Source: Bacteroidia bacterium
GTDB taxonomy: Bacteria > Bacteroidota > Bacteroidia > Bacteroidales > GWA2-32-17
Direction: 5' to 3'
NCBI GenBank assembly: GCA_016218155.1
Contig: JACREQ010000069.1
Location: forward strand, 177,613 to 241,612
Length of the DNA stretch: 64,000 bases
Shown: positions 1-8,234 of the stretch, in pieces
How positions within the stretch are numbered: the first letter of the stretch is position 1
Layout: every line of letters begins with the position of its first letter
Program-made: the position numbers and the translations under genes
Notes under the pieces: model-generated
The model's input: only the letters and a program-made list of their open reading frames with translations
The model's database searches: none
Told to the model about the DNA's origin: nothing

Positions 1-347
1 GAAGTGCTCTTTTTAAATTCCTTAATAGTTTTATCTGAGCTATATTTCTTATTATCAGTTAATTTATCTTCCTCAAATTCTTCTTCAAATGAGTTTTCCT
101 CTCTTTCAGAGTAATTATAATTTATCTGAAAATCAGTAAATTTTTTAGTCTGAATTTTTTCATCTTTCTTAGTATCACTTTTAGTACTGTCAGAATTTTT
201 ATTGATAATTACTAATTGCGAAACATTTACAGGAACCTCAAATCCTTCGTCTATAAGAACGTAAGCTGTTTTGTCTTTAATTCTTGTAACTCTGCCACCG
301 CCAACATCATTTAAAAATCTAACGGTATCGCCAACACAAATTGCCAT
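1..347 (-). CDS. DUF2027 domain protein (probably DUF2027-Smr), C-terminal part cut by window edge
   Basis: The frame starts at ATG 347 on the minus strand and stays open to the left edge, so only about 115 N-terminal residues are visible. The start MAICVGDTVRFLNDVGGG followed by a short beta-rich segment (residues 1-50) matches the DUF2027 N-terminus known from Bacteroidota. A charged, probably disordered stretch rich in Lys, Asp, Ser and Glu follows. In known family members this region is followed by an Smr domain (nucleic-acid nicking or binding); that part lies outside the window. It is divergent from queA with only about 40 bases between the starts. Function is unknown; the family name is confident, the Smr domain is inferred. 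Confidence 0.75.
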   Translation of the reverse strand, partial: MAICVGDTVRFLNDVGGGRVTRIKDKTAYVLIDEGFEVPVNVSQLVIINKNSDSTKSDTKKDEKIQTKKFTDFQINYNYSEREENSFEEEFEEDKLTDNKKYSSDKTIKEFKKST

Positions 348-375
348 AGTATAAATTTTAAACCATAAAGTTAGT

Positions 376-383
376 TATTTTTG
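376..383 (+). promoter_or_regulatory. -7 box TAnnTTTG upstream of queA
   Basis: TATTTTTG matches the Bacteroidota sigma-ABfr -7 consensus. It ends only six bases before ATG 390, so a transcript from it would have almost no leader. No TTG -33 box is seen at the expected distance. Confidence 0.45.
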
Positions 384-389
384 CAGTCT

Positions 390-1604
390 ATGACAATGCA
401 TGACCCGCGTAATATTGCTACATCGGTTTTCAGCTACGACTTACCAGATGAAAGAATTGCAAAATTTCCATTAACAGAAAGAAATCAATCTAAATTACTA
501 GTTTATAAAAACGGTGAAATTTCTCATAATAATTTTTCACAACTATCTGATTATATTCCCGAAAGCAGTTTATTAGTTTTTAATAATACTAAAGTTATTC
601 ATGCAAGAATTGAATTTAATAAGTCAACTGGTGCCAGAATCGAAATATTTTGTCTTGAGCCTCACTATCCTGCTGAATATGCCGTTGCATTTGCACAAAC
701 TAATAAATGTCAGTGGAAATGCATGGTTGGAAACTTAAAAAAATGGAAATCAGAAATTTTAACAAAAGATATAAGTTACAAAAGTAAAATTATAAGAATA
801 CAAGCAAAACTGATAGAATCTGAACAAAGCTCACATATTATTGAATTTGAATGGACTAACAATATAAGTTTTGCAGAATTAATAGAAATTTGTGGCGAGA
901 TACCTATTCCACCATATTTAAACCGTAAACCTGAAGAAAGTGACAATAAGCGTTACCAAACGGTATATTCAAAAATTGACGGATCTGTAGCCGCACCAAC
1001 AGCAGGTTTGCATTTTACAGAAAATGAGTTTAACAGTTTAACAAAAAAGGGAATTAATACAGATTACTTAACTCTTCATGTTGGAGCCGGAACTTTTAGA
1101 CCATTACAAAGTGAAACTTTGGGAACTCATAAAATGCATACCGAGCATTTTCAGGTTTCATTAAAACTGATTCATAATTTAATAAAACACTACCCGAATA
1201 TCATTGCCGTTGGTACAACTTCAGTTAGAACCTTAGAAAGTTTATACATTATAGGAAATTTAATTGCCAACGAAGTAGAATCTATTCATTTTACTGTAAA
1301 TCAATGGGACGCATATGGTATTAATGCAAAAACAGACACCATGTTCGCATTAAAAGCAATCGAAAATTACATGATTACTAATTGCATTGATAGCATTAAT
1401 GCTTCAACTTCAATAATGATTGCACCCGGTTATAAATTCAGAATAATTTCAGGTATAATAACAAACTTTCATCAACCAAAAAGTACATTATTAGCTTTGG
1501 TTTCTGCTTTAGTCGGAGATAACTGGAAAAAAATATACAGCTATGCTTTAAAAAATGATTTCAGATTTTTGAGCTATGGCGACTCTTCACTACTAATTCC
1601 ATAA
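390..1604 (+). CDS. queA: tRNA preQ1(34) S-adenosylmethionine ribosyltransferase-isomerase QueA
   Basis: QueA transfers and isomerises the ribosyl part of SAM onto 7-aminomethyl-7-deazaguanine in tRNA, making epoxyqueuosine. The 404-residue product carries the family signatures: N-terminal FSYDLPDERIAKFPL, the central VAAPTAGLHFT motif and TLHVGAGTFRPL just after it. Length is slightly above the roughly 340-360 residues of the E. coli type, as often in Bacteroidota. An in-frame TTG lies at 381 but ATG 390 (MTMHDPRN) or ATG 396 is more plausible; 390 is chosen. The downstream gene converges on it. A terminator-like hairpin lies just after the stop. Function is confident. Confidence 0.93.
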   Translation: MTMHDPRNIATSVFSYDLPDERIAKFPLTERNQSKLLVYKNGEISHNNFSQLSDYIPESSLLVFNNTKVIHARIEFNKSTGARIEIFCLEPHYPAEYAVAFAQTNKCQWKCMVGNLKKWKSEILTKDISYKSKIIRIQAKLIESEQSSHIIEFEWTNNISFAELIEICGEIPIPPYLNRKPEESDNKRYQTVYSKIDGSVAAPTAGLHFTENEFNSLTKKGINTDYLTLHVGAGTFRPLQSETLGTHKMHTEHFQVSLKLIHNLIKHYPNIIAVGTTSVRTLESLYIIGNLIANEVESIHFTVNQWDAYGINAKTDTMFALKAIENYMITNCIDSINASTSIMIAPGYKFRIISGIITNFHQPKSTLLALVSALVGDNWKKIYSYALKNDFRFLSYGDSSLLIP

Positions 1605-1642
1605 AATAAAAAAGTCATCTTTAGATGATACTACAGATGACT
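1605..1642 (-). terminator. Hairpin terminator between convergent queA and DUF5606 gene
   Basis: AGTCATCT (1613-1620) pairs with AGATGACT (1635-1642) around a 14-base loop. The run of A on the left side reads as a T-tract on the minus strand, so it best serves the leftward DUF5606 gene. Confidence 0.55.
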
Positions 1643-1665
1643 ATTAAAATTAAATATTTTATTTG

Positions 1666-2241
1666 CTATACTTTCCCTGAGCTTGAGCTGCTACTTTTCT
1701 TAACAACAGCAGGCTTAGACATAGTTTTTGGCTTTGCAGCTTTTGTCTTAACGTTATTTAAATCTTTAGGAGTAGCAGTTTTTGCAGCTGCTTTTTTAGC
1801 TTTTGGTTTAGCAACTTCCTCTGTCACTTCTTCGGTTTCTTTCTTTTCACTTTCAGGCTCATCTTTTAGTAAATCTTTTGCTAAAAGCATGTTATACCAT
1901 GAAAACACTTTCTTAATATCAGAAACATAAACCTTATCTTTATCATAATCAGGAAGAATAACCGAGAAAGCTTTAACTAAATCGTTATTTGAAGCTTTTG
2001 GATCAACAGATGGCTTGTTTTCATATGTAACAAGCATTTTTTTAAATACCTCAGTTAAAGGAATTTCTTTTTCCTCAGTAAATATTGCGATATCTTCCAA
2101 AGAACTAATTTTATAAGAGTTAAATGCCGGCATTCTCTTTCCATCTATCAGAGATTCAACAATAATACTTCCCTTAGCTTGAGATACCATTTTAAAAAGA
2201 CCAGGATAACCTGATATTGCCATAATTCCTTTCAAATCCAT
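1666..2241 (-). CDS. DUF5606 domain-containing protein with Lys/Ala-rich tail
   Basis: The 191-residue protein begins MDLKGIMAISGYPGLFKMVSQ, the typical start of DUF5606, a Bacteroidota-restricted family of unknown function. The globular part spans about residues 1-130 and ends in a helix containing FSWYNMLLAKDLL. Residues 130-191 form a low-complexity tail rich in Lys, Ala, Glu and Ser that resembles basic tails of nucleic-acid-binding proteins. No signal peptide is seen, so it is likely cytoplasmic. It is transcribed leftward and converges with queA. The family assignment rests on remembered N-terminal similarity; RNA or DNA binding by the tail is only inference. Confidence 0.75.
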   Translation of the reverse strand: MDLKGIMAISGYPGLFKMVSQAKGSIIVESLIDGKRMPAFNSYKISSLEDIAIFTEEKEIPLTEVFKKMLVTYENKPSVDPKASNNDLVKAFSVILPDYDKDKVYVSDIKKVFSWYNMLLAKDLLKDEPESEKKETEEVTEEVAKPKAKKAAAKTATPKDLNNVKTKAAKPKTMSKPAVVKKSSSSSSGKV

Positions 2242-2265
2242 AATTATATTTATTCAGTTTTTGTA

Positions 2266-2273
2266 CAAAGGTA
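2266..2273 (-). promoter_or_regulatory. -7 box upstream of DUF5606 gene
   Basis: On the minus strand the sequence reads TACCTTTG, 24 bases before the ATG at 2241. No matching -33 TTG is present. Confidence 0.45.
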
Positions 2274-2322
2274 AAAAGTTGAACTTAAAAATTCCCTTAA
2301 ACAACAATGATTTTATTAACAT

Positions 2323-3036
2323 TTAAACCATGCCCCGTTCTTTCTTTATTTTTTCGTAAGCATCACTTATTTTTTGGAATTTTTCTTTTGCATTCTTCTG
2401 TATTTCTTCTCCTAAATAGCTAACCCGGTCAGGATGGTGAATGTGAGCTTGTTTTCTGTATGCTTTTTTAACTTCTTCATTTGAAGCGTTTGGTTCAATT
2501 TCAAGTACTTTATATGCTGATTCAATATTATTAGAAAACATAGCAACAACTGAGCCTACATCTTCATTTGAAAGCCCCATTCCTATTCCAATATCCTGAA
2601 TAAGTATTCTTTCAGATTCATGTACATGTCCGTCGGCCTGTGCAATTCCATATAAAAAATGCAATAATTGTAATCTTGACGAATAATCTAAAAATTGACG
2701 AATCTGTCCTGTAACTTCATAAACAGGAATATCTTTATCCAACAAATCCTTCAGCATTTTTAATGCTTCTTTAGCCTCTTCGCTTCCAAAACTTTGAATA
2801 AAGAACTTCTTTACGTAGTCAAGTTCAACTTTTAAAACTTTGCCATCAGCTTTCATAACAGCTGCAACAAGAACAATAAGACTTAATGTAAAATCACCTC
2901 GTGTGGTTTGGGTAGTCTTTTGTACCCTTACTTCACCTGAATCGAGCACAGCACCAATGGCAAAACCGAATAGTGCTCCAATTGGACCAAAGAATGCCCA
3001 ACCTAATCCACCTCCTATCCATTTACCTAACTTCAT
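2323..3036 (-). CDS. TerB-family / DnaJ-domain protein (DjlA-like)
   Basis: The 237-residue protein has three parts. Residues 5-32 are a Gly-rich hydrophobic segment (GGGLGWAFFGPIGALFGFAIGAVL) likely to insert in the membrane. Residues 45-165 form an all-helical TerB-like domain with repeated ADGKV / ADGHV acidic motifs. Residues 173-235 are a J domain with the HPD motif at 201-203, needed to stimulate Hsp70 (DnaK) ATPase. The order matches DjlA-type co-chaperones, so it probably recruits DnaK at the membrane. It sits just upstream of the DUF5606 gene and downstream of coaE on the same strand. Domain calls are confident, the client is unknown. Confidence 0.85.
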   Translation of the reverse strand: MKLGKWIGGGLGWAFFGPIGALFGFAIGAVLDSGEVRVQKTTQTTRGDFTLSLIVLVAAVMKADGKVLKVELDYVKKFFIQSFGSEEAKEALKMLKDLLDKDIPVYEVTGQIRQFLDYSSRLQLLHFLYGIAQADGHVHESERILIQDIGIGMGLSNEDVGSVVAMFSNNIESAYKVLEIEPNASNEEVKKAYRKQAHIHHPDRVSYLGEEIQKNAKEKFQKISDAYEKIKKERGMV

Positions 3037-3041
3037 AAATT

Positions 3042-3632
3042 TTAATTATTTATTCGTGAAATTATATTCTCATATATTGATAAAACCTGCTTTGAAATAA
3101 AATCATTTTCGTTATTATAAACCACATAATCAGCAAGTTCAATAGTTTTTTCATCGTACCATTGTGCTGACATTCTTTGTAATATATCTGCTTCAGCCAT
3201 TCCTCTTTCTTTCAATCTTTTAAATTTCAATTCTTTAGACGAAACTACTAATATATTAAATTTATTAAATCCGGCATTACCGGTTTCAAATAATATTGCC
3301 GATTCCAACAATACAAATTTCGATAATATATTAGATTCTGCCCATACCTTATAATCCTCAAATACATACTTATGAACAATTTCATTTAACTTATTTCTTA
3401 TAGTTAAATCGGAAAAGATTTTTGATGCAATAAATGGTCTGTTAATTTTATTTTCTAAATAGGTTTCATTTCCTAATAGTTTAACTAATTCAGTTTTAAT
3501 TTCTGAATTAGTTTCCATAATATTTTTTGCTTCTATATCGGAATTGTAAACAGGAATATTAAGTACTTTGAACATATCAGCCACAACTGATTTTCCACTG
3601 CCAATTCCACCTGTTAAACCTACAGAAATCAT
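3042..3632 (-). CDS. coaE: Dephospho-CoA kinase CoaE
   Basis: CoaE phosphorylates the 3'-OH of dephospho-CoA, the last step of CoA synthesis. The 196-residue product has the P-loop GGIGSGKS at residues 8-15 right at the N-terminus and the usual family length. Its ATG shares one base with the stop of the ybbR gene (TAATG at 3630-3634), so the two are probably translationally coupled. It is the last gene of the leftward cluster nusB-DUF1573-yajC-ybbR-coaE, an order I recognise from other Bacteroidota. The TerB-DnaJ gene begins six bases downstream and may be co-transcribed. Confidence 0.95.
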   Translation of the reverse strand: MISVGLTGGIGSGKSVVADMFKVLNIPVYNSDIEAKNIMETNSEIKTELVKLLGNETYLENKINRPFIASKIFSDLTIRNKLNEIVHKYVFEDYKVWAESNILSKFVLLESAILFETGNAGFNKFNILVVSSKELKFKRLKERGMAEADILQRMSAQWYDEKTIELADYVVYNNENDFISKQVLSIYENIISRINN

Positions 3633-4633
3633 TACTTCTGAGTTTTAATTATAAAATCAACTGTTCTGGGGCTTACCTTTAAATTAAACACATTTGACGG
3701 AAACTCTTTGATTAATACAGTTAATTTTTTGGCATTACTTTCTTTTATTTCATTGTAATCGGCAACAGCAGCAAATTGCGCGGGGTTAATAAAATTATAT
3801 TTACTTAAACCAATGCAATAATAAACTTTAACTTTCTCAGGAAATAACTGAATTTTAATTGAATCTGGAATATTCATAACAGTGACCGGAATTTCAACTG
3901 AAGATTCGGTAAATTTTTCTACATCAATTTTAATATTAACATTATTAAATGAATAAGTTAGATTTTTAATCGATTGTAATGTTAAAACTTCATTAATTGA
4001 TTCTGAAATAACACCTAGATCAATTAAATCTGTTGAAATAAAATTTAAAGTATCTAATATATTTATTGGTCCACTTACGATAATTTTTTCGGGACTAATA
4101 GTAATTATATCCTTTAAAACAAGCTGCTTTTGAAGTTTATATTTAATATTTGGTTTTACAACAATTGCTTTTGAAACCTTTTTTGCTAATAAAAATTTTA
4201 TTGATTCTGGTTTTATTTCAATAATTTTTATTTGATCTGAAAGCTGGTTTTCAATAGTTTCCCTAAATGAAGATGTTCTGATAACAAAACCTACTGTATC
4301 AGCCAAATAAATCTCAGGCAAATACTTTAAAATATCAATTTGAAGAGGATAAATGGATTTGCCTATTTTTTGTTTTAAAAGTAAATAACCGGAAGCTTCA
4401 ACCCTTAATGTAAAATACTCCGGCAAATCAAGAGTTTCAATTTTATCTTCGGGGAAATTAAAATAGGAAACAGGATAGTTAATCTCAGTAACATACTCTT
4501 TATCAAGAGCATTTAACGTCCAGATAAAAGTAGATAAAACAAGAAAGAAGAAAAAGATCAGTAAACGTTTATTTAGCCTGACCTTTTCTTCTTTAAATAA
4601 GTTTCTAAATTGCCTGAGTAAATCAGATTTCAA
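3632..4633 (-). CDS. YbbR-like (CdaR-type) domain protein, membrane-anchored
   Basis: The 333-residue protein has one N-terminal transmembrane helix (about residues 22-42, a Phe/Leu-rich stretch) after a basic start, then an extracytoplasmic region with YbbR-like beta repeats. YbbR/CdaR proteins in Firmicutes bind and regulate the diadenylate cyclase CdaA; in Bacteroidota the role is not established and no cyclase gene is next to this one. It lies eight bases downstream of yajC and overlaps coaE by one base. The family call rests on topology, length and the conserved yajC-ybbR-coaE order more than on a specific motif. Confidence 0.75.
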   Translation of the reverse strand: MKSDLLRQFRNLFKEEKVRLNKRLLIFFFFLVLSTFIWTLNALDKEYVTEINYPVSYFNFPEDKIETLDLPEYFTLRVEASGYLLLKQKIGKSIYPLQIDILKYLPEIYLADTVGFVIRTSSFRETIENQLSDQIKIIEIKPESIKFLLAKKVSKAIVVKPNIKYKLQKQLVLKDIITISPEKIIVSGPINILDTLNFISTDLIDLGVISESINEVLTLQSIKNLTYSFNNVNIKIDVEKFTESSVEIPVTVMNIPDSIKIQLFPEKVKVYYCIGLSKYNFINPAQFAAVADYNEIKESNAKKLTVLIKEFPSNVFNLKVSPRTVDFIIKTQK

Positions 4634-4640
4634 TCAATAT

Positions 4641-4961
4641 TTATTTTTTTGTTTCCAAGTCGCTTGAATCACGGAAAATTGATGCAATATCAACTTTCAT
4701 ACGCATTTTGTCTTCAACTTCCATGATTATTGTTGTGTCTCTCATTTCAGCTATTTTACCATAAATACCTCCAGAGGTAATTACTTTATCACCAACTTTT
4801 AATGATGATCTGAAATTTTTCATTTCTTTCTGCTTTTTCATCTGTGGTCTGATCATAAAAAAGTAGAAAACAACAATAATAAGTAATAAAGGAAGAAGTG
4901 ACATCAAAGGGTTCTGGTCTTTTCCGCCACCCATTAGTAAAACTAAAAGTAAATTGTTCAT
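4641..4961 (-). CDS. yajC: Preprotein translocase subunit YajC
   Basis: YajC is the small accessory subunit of the SecDF-YajC complex that assists protein export through SecYEG. The 106-residue product has one transmembrane helix (about residues 19-38, LMSLLPLLLIIVVFYFFMIRP) followed by the hallmark RPQMKKQKE basic stretch and a cytoplasmic domain with LKVGDKVITSGGIYGKI. Length and arrangement match the family. It sits between the DUF1573 lipoprotein gene and ybbR in the leftward cluster. Confidence 0.95.
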   Translation of the reverse strand: MNNLLLVLLMGGGKDQNPLMSLLPLLLIIVVFYFFMIRPQMKKQKEMKNFRSSLKVGDKVITSGGIYGKIAEMRDTTIIMEVEDKMRMKVDIASIFRDSSDLETKK

Positions 4962-4989
4962 TTTATTTATTTAAAAGGTTAAAGATAAT

Positions 4990-5451
4990 TTATTTCTTTT
5001 CAGGTTCAACAACTTCTGCCGAAAAATGTAATTCAACAGTATTTGGTTGGGTATTTGCCAAAACTGTTAATGTTTTATTTTGCATACCATTTCTGTCAGA
5101 ACTGTCAAATACAACTTCAATTTTTCCGGTTTTGCCTGGAGCAATAGGATCAGTATCATATTTTGGAACGGTACATCCACAACTGGCATGAACAGAACTA
5201 ATAATTAAGTTTGACTTACCAACATTTGTAAAATTGTAAGTATATGCAACTTTTTCGCCCTGAATTATTACACCAAAGTCATGAACCTGCTCATTCCATT
5301 TGAATTTAGGAAGTAAGCTTGTATCTCCATTATTTCCGGAGGCTGTAATCGGATTATTTATTAAATCACTATTTACAGTATTGTCATTACTTGAATTACA
5401 TGCAAATAACATTACTATAGATGAAATAATTAATAAATTTATTATTTTCAT
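4990..5451 (-). CDS. DUF1573 domain lipoprotein
   Basis: The product is 153 residues when started at ATG 5451 (MKIINLL); an in-frame ATG at 5469 overlaps a -7 promoter box and is less likely. The signal sequence ends in the lipobox LFAC, so it should be a lipoprotein, followed by a Ser/Asn/Asp-rich linker. The core (about residues 45-150) is an Ig-like DUF1573 domain containing HDFGVI, NVGKSNLIISSV and ASCGCTVP, the usual family signatures. Family role is unknown; the fold suggests envelope or extracellular binding. It lies between nusB and yajC and may have its own promoter. Confidence 0.87.
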   Translation of the reverse strand: MKIINLLIISSIVMLFACNSSNDNTVNSDLINNPITASGNNGDTSLLPKFKWNEQVHDFGVIIQGEKVAYTYNFTNVGKSNLIISSVHASCGCTVPKYDTDPIAPGKTGKIEVVFDSSDRNGMQNKTLTVLANTQPNTVELHFSAEVVEPEKK

Positions 5452-5466
5452 TTGCTTATTTTTTTG

Positions 5467-5474
5467 CAAAGTTA
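5467..5474 (-). promoter_or_regulatory. -7 box between nusB and the DUF1573 gene
   Basis: The minus strand reads TAACTTTG, 15 bases before ATG 5451. It argues for that start rather than ATG 5469 and for an internal promoter in the nusB cluster. Confidence 0.45.
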
Positions 5475-5517
5475 ATTTTCATTTATCAGATTTAAAGCAT
5501 GAACTAAATAAAAAATG

Positions 5518-6480
5518 TTAATTCTGAACTTTGTCTTCACCAATAAGACCTCTGCCCTTTTTTACAATTTTATTTTCTGATTTTAAGTTTGTGAAAATTT
5601 TATCTAAAATACCATTAATAAAAACGCTGCTTCGCTCAGTACTATAGAATTTTGATATTTCAATATATTCATTTAATGTAACTCTGGTAGGAATAAAATC
5701 CATTTCAATTGCTTCAACAAGCGCCATTTCCATTAATAACATATCCATAAATGCAATACGCTCTATCTCCCAATTTTTAGTAAACTTACTAATTAACTCA
5801 ACATTTGCATCATGGTTTACAATTGTCTTTCTGAATAAAGTTTTTACAAATTCTATATCATCATCATTTTTATAAAGTGATGCTAAAGGTTCTATTTCGC
5901 TCTGATTTTCTTTAAAACTACCAATTGATTTATTTATCATACTAATAATAAATTCAACATCGTCATTCCAATAAATGCTTTGTTCTTCTAATGATAAAAA
6001 TAGTTCCTCGTTGTTAGCAATATAATTTGTAAAAATATCTATAACAATCTGTTTATCTTCTTTATAACCAGGTTCAGCACCCTTTGAGTACTTATTAAAA
6101 CTTTCAGAATCAGAAACCTCAATATATATTTTTTTAACTAACTCTGGATAATTTACCCATGAGAATTTATAATCATTTAAAAACTTCTTAAAATTTTTAT
6201 TCTGCTCAATTTGCATTAACACTCTGTTATTAACAAACCTTTCGCTAGGATTTAAATCATAATCAGTTGGACGCATTTTATTCTTTGCCATTTCAATTTT
6301 ATCGGCACTGTAATCGCGTACATCAATAATAAGTAACATGAGGTAATGATACAACTCATATGCTTTATGAATACTATGAAAGAGCTCTTTTTCACTTAAC
6401 TGCATATCGTGATTGTCGCGTTGAAAGAATGCGTACAACACTTGCATCACTTTGATTCGTAATAGTCTACGGCTTAACAT
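5518..6480 (-). CDS. nusB: Transcription antitermination factor NusB (long Bacteroidota form)
   Basis: NusB with NusE binds boxA RNA and supports antitermination in rRNA operons. The 320-residue product is much longer than the roughly 140-residue E. coli protein. It starts with the conserved MLSRRLLRIKVMQVLYAF and keeps the NusB C-terminal signature with WEIERIAFMDMLLMEMALVEA and FINGILDKIF near residues 230-300. The extra central region is typical of Bacteroidota NusB. It is the first gene of the leftward cluster and has a -7 box upstream. Function is confident, the role of the insert is unknown. Confidence 0.92.
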   Translation of the reverse strand: MLSRRLLRIKVMQVLYAFFQRDNHDMQLSEKELFHSIHKAYELYHYLMLLIIDVRDYSADKIEMAKNKMRPTDYDLNPSERFVNNRVLMQIEQNKNFKKFLNDYKFSWVNYPELVKKIYIEVSDSESFNKYSKGAEPGYKEDKQIVIDIFTNYIANNEELFLSLEEQSIYWNDDVEFIISMINKSIGSFKENQSEIEPLASLYKNDDDIEFVKTLFRKTIVNHDANVELISKFTKNWEIERIAFMDMLLMEMALVEAIEMDFIPTRVTLNEYIEISKFYSTERSSVFINGILDKIFTNLKSENKIVKKGRGLIGEDKVQN

Positions 6481-6512
6481 AATTATTTAAGAACCTTTAA
6501 ATTTACAGGCTG

Positions 6513-6520
6513 CAAAAGTA
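6513..6520 (-). promoter_or_regulatory. -7 box upstream of nusB
   Basis: The minus strand reads TACTTTTG, 32 bases before the nusB ATG. No TTG is seen at -33. Confidence 0.5.
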
Positions 6521-6608
6521 CTCAAATTATTATATCTATTACCGTTTATTTGCAATTTATTTATTCGGAATTATTAACATGCTTACTAATAAAAAAATAC
6601 AAAAAGCA

Positions 6609-6639
6609 TTGCAAGCTTTATAAAAAGAATTTATATTTG
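6609..6639 (+). promoter_or_regulatory. Complete Bacteroidota promoter upstream of DUF3276 gene
   Basis: TTG at 6609-6611 is followed after 20 bases by TATATTTG at 6632-6639, which fits the -33/-7 consensus and spacing. It is one of the two best promoter matches in the window. Confidence 0.65.
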
Positions 6640-6680
6640 CCTATGTTGGAACCTAATGCAATTAACAGTAAAAAATTAAG

Positions 6681-7070
6681 ATGATGGAAGGTTACGAAAG
6701 AAATGAGGAAAATCTACAGAATGATCGTGAAGAGATTTATTCTAAAGCAGTAAGAGCTGGTAAGAGAACATACTTTTTTGATGTTAAATCAACAAGAAAA
6801 GATGATTACTATTTAACTATTACCGAAAGTAAAAAAAGAATTGCTCCCGATGGTAAAATGTACTACGAAAAGCATAAATTATTTTTATATAAAGAAGATT
6901 TTGAGAAATTTGCAGATGGTTTAGATGATGTTATTAATTTTATAAAAAATAATAATTTTACTCAAGATGAGCAAGTAAATGATGAACAATCATCAACTCC
7001 TCCAAATTCAGAAGTTCAAAATTCTGATTTCTCAAATATTAGTTATGATGATTTAGAAGCTAAAAAATAA
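6681..7070 (+). CDS. DUF3276 / PUR-family nucleic-acid-binding protein
   Basis: The 129-residue product has a compact N-terminal domain (residues 17-90) with EEIYSKAVRAGKRTYFFDVKSTR and DYYLTITESKK, the signature of DUF3276, a Bacteroidota family related to the eukaryotic Pur-alpha single-strand DNA/RNA-binding fold. Residues 95-129 are a polar Asn/Gln/Ser/Glu tail, probably disordered. Two ATG codons occur in tandem at 6681 and 6684; either may be used. It stands alone, divergent from nusB, with a good promoter. Likely a cytoplasmic nucleic-acid-binding protein; its target is unknown. Confidence 0.82.
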   Translation: MMEGYERNEENLQNDREEIYSKAVRAGKRTYFFDVKSTRKDDYYLTITESKKRIAPDGKMYYEKHKLFLYKEDFEKFADGLDDVINFIKNNNFTQDEQVNDEQSSTPPNSEVQNSDFSNISYDDLEAKK

Positions 7071-7075
7071 TTTAG

Positions 7076-7369
7076 CTAACTATATTTCTTCATTTTATCT
7101 TCAATAAGAACATCATTAATTGCTGAAGATTGTATTTTAATATACATCATCATTGTTTCAGCTCCTTCAGAATAGCAAACCTCCTGAATTTTTGCAATAA
7201 GTTGTAATATTACATCAAGCTTTCCTTCTACCACAGTTTCAAATGGACAAACCTTATATGTTAATCCTGAATTATGGATAATTTCTATTGCTTTATCAAC
7301 AATGTTGTACGGATGATTTGTTTTACTTACAGGTAGAGCCTGTATTGCAACATTTACAATATTATTCAT
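7076..7369 (-). CDS. Thiamine-binding protein, UPF0045/MTH1187 family
   Basis: The 97-residue product matches the small UPF0045 family: VNVAIQALPVSK at the N-terminus, the central GLTYKVCPFETVVEG and a C-terminal EVCYSEGAETMMMYIKIQ. Members have a ferredoxin-like fold and several bind thiamine or related pyrimidines in the cytoplasm. It overlaps the upstream HEAT-like gene by one base (TAATG at 7367-7371) and converges with the DUF3276 gene with five bases between stops. A functional link to the second thiamine-linked family in the window (YjbQ at 55.8 kb) is not shown. Confidence 0.8.
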   Translation of the reverse strand: MNNIVNVAIQALPVSKTNHPYNIVDKAIEIIHNSGLTYKVCPFETVVEGKLDVILQLIAKIQEVCYSEGAETMMMYIKIQSSAINDVLIEDKMKKYS

Positions 7370-8100
7370 TATTTATTTTCTTTTGATTGTCGGCTTATAA
7401 AATCCTTTATTTCTTTAGCATTTAATTTTTTAACATTAGTTACAATATAATTATCCATTAAAAAACCACCAAACTGATTACATTCATCAATAGCAGTAAC
7501 AAAGGCATTTTTAAGTGAAACATCTAGTGGTACAAGAACTGTTAAAGTAAAAAAATATTTATAAAATTTTAATTGCTCAGTATTACAGTGATTCTTTTTT
7601 AAAACTACGTCAAACTCATTTAATACTACTTTTTTACGCATTTCATCAAACAAAAAACCTTCCTTTAAAAAGACAACTAAAAAGTATCTTAACTTATTGT
7701 TTTTTCCACCTAATCCAGATGAAATTAATATATGATTTTGTTCTAAAATCGAACTTTCCAAAAGCATTTTATTTTCTAACAATGCCAGTTTTGCCCAATA
7801 TTCTAAATCGTTATCCGGATTTAATAAATACTTTTCAATAGTTCTGTAAGCTTCGGGTTTATCTATAAATGCAAGTTTTGATAATATCTCCTTTTTTAAA
7901 GGCAAAACAGTTAAAGGATTAAATAACAAATCCTTGACGATCATAACATTCTCATAATCGGACTCTTCCCTAACTCTTTTTGAATAATCAAAATATTCAA
8001 CCTGTATATCAATAGGTATATTTTCTTCAATTATTTGAAATTTATCAGGAGTTTGTCCTAATAACTCATTAATTTTATTATGTATATTATGATCTTCCAT
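7369..8100 (-). CDS. Conserved hypothetical protein, helical (HEAT-like)
   Basis: I do not recognise a named domain in this 243-residue protein. It has no signal peptide or membrane segment. The sequence is dominated by amphipathic helices. Repeated helical units such as LLFNPLTVLPLKKEILSKLAFI and YWAKLALLENKMLL, about 35-40 residues apart, resemble a HEAT/armadillo scaffold. It is translationally coupled to the thiamine-binding protein gene downstream and divergent from feoAB. A scaffold or protein-binding role is inference from pattern only. Confidence 0.6.
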   Translation of the reverse strand: MEDHNIHNKINELLGQTPDKFQIIEENIPIDIQVEYFDYSKRVREESDYENVMIVKDLLFNPLTVLPLKKEILSKLAFIDKPEAYRTIEKYLLNPDNDLEYWAKLALLENKMLLESSILEQNHILISSGLGGKNNKLRYFLVVFLKEGFLFDEMRKKVVLNEFDVVLKKNHCNTEQLKFYKYFFTLTVLVPLDVSLKNAFVTAIDECNQFGGFLMDNYIVTNVKKLNAKEIKDFISRQSKENK

Positions 8101-8113
8101 TTTTTTAACATTA

Positions 8114-8121
8114 CAAAAGTA
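8114..8121 (-). promoter_or_regulatory. -7 box upstream of the HEAT-like gene
   Basis: The minus strand reads TACTTTTG, 13 bases before ATG 8100. No -33 TTG is seen. Confidence 0.45.
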
Positions 8122-8207
8122 TTAATTTTTAATAGCTATATTTTTTTTATTTGACGGAATTACTAAAATACATCATTAATTTAAGTACTAAATAAGATAA
8201 AAAACCT

Positions 8208-8215
8208 TACCTTTG
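8208..8215 (+). promoter_or_regulatory. -7 box upstream of feoAB
   Basis: TACCTTTG lies 19 bases before the feoAB ATG. I see no obvious Fur-box palindrome next to it. Confidence 0.5.
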
Positions 8216-8234
8216 CGTTTATTTAATCTAAATA

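Noticed and set aside
1625..1930. Open frame on the plus strand, about 100 codons
   Set aside because: It lies antisense to the low-complexity tail of the DUF5606 gene and its composition mirrors that tail.
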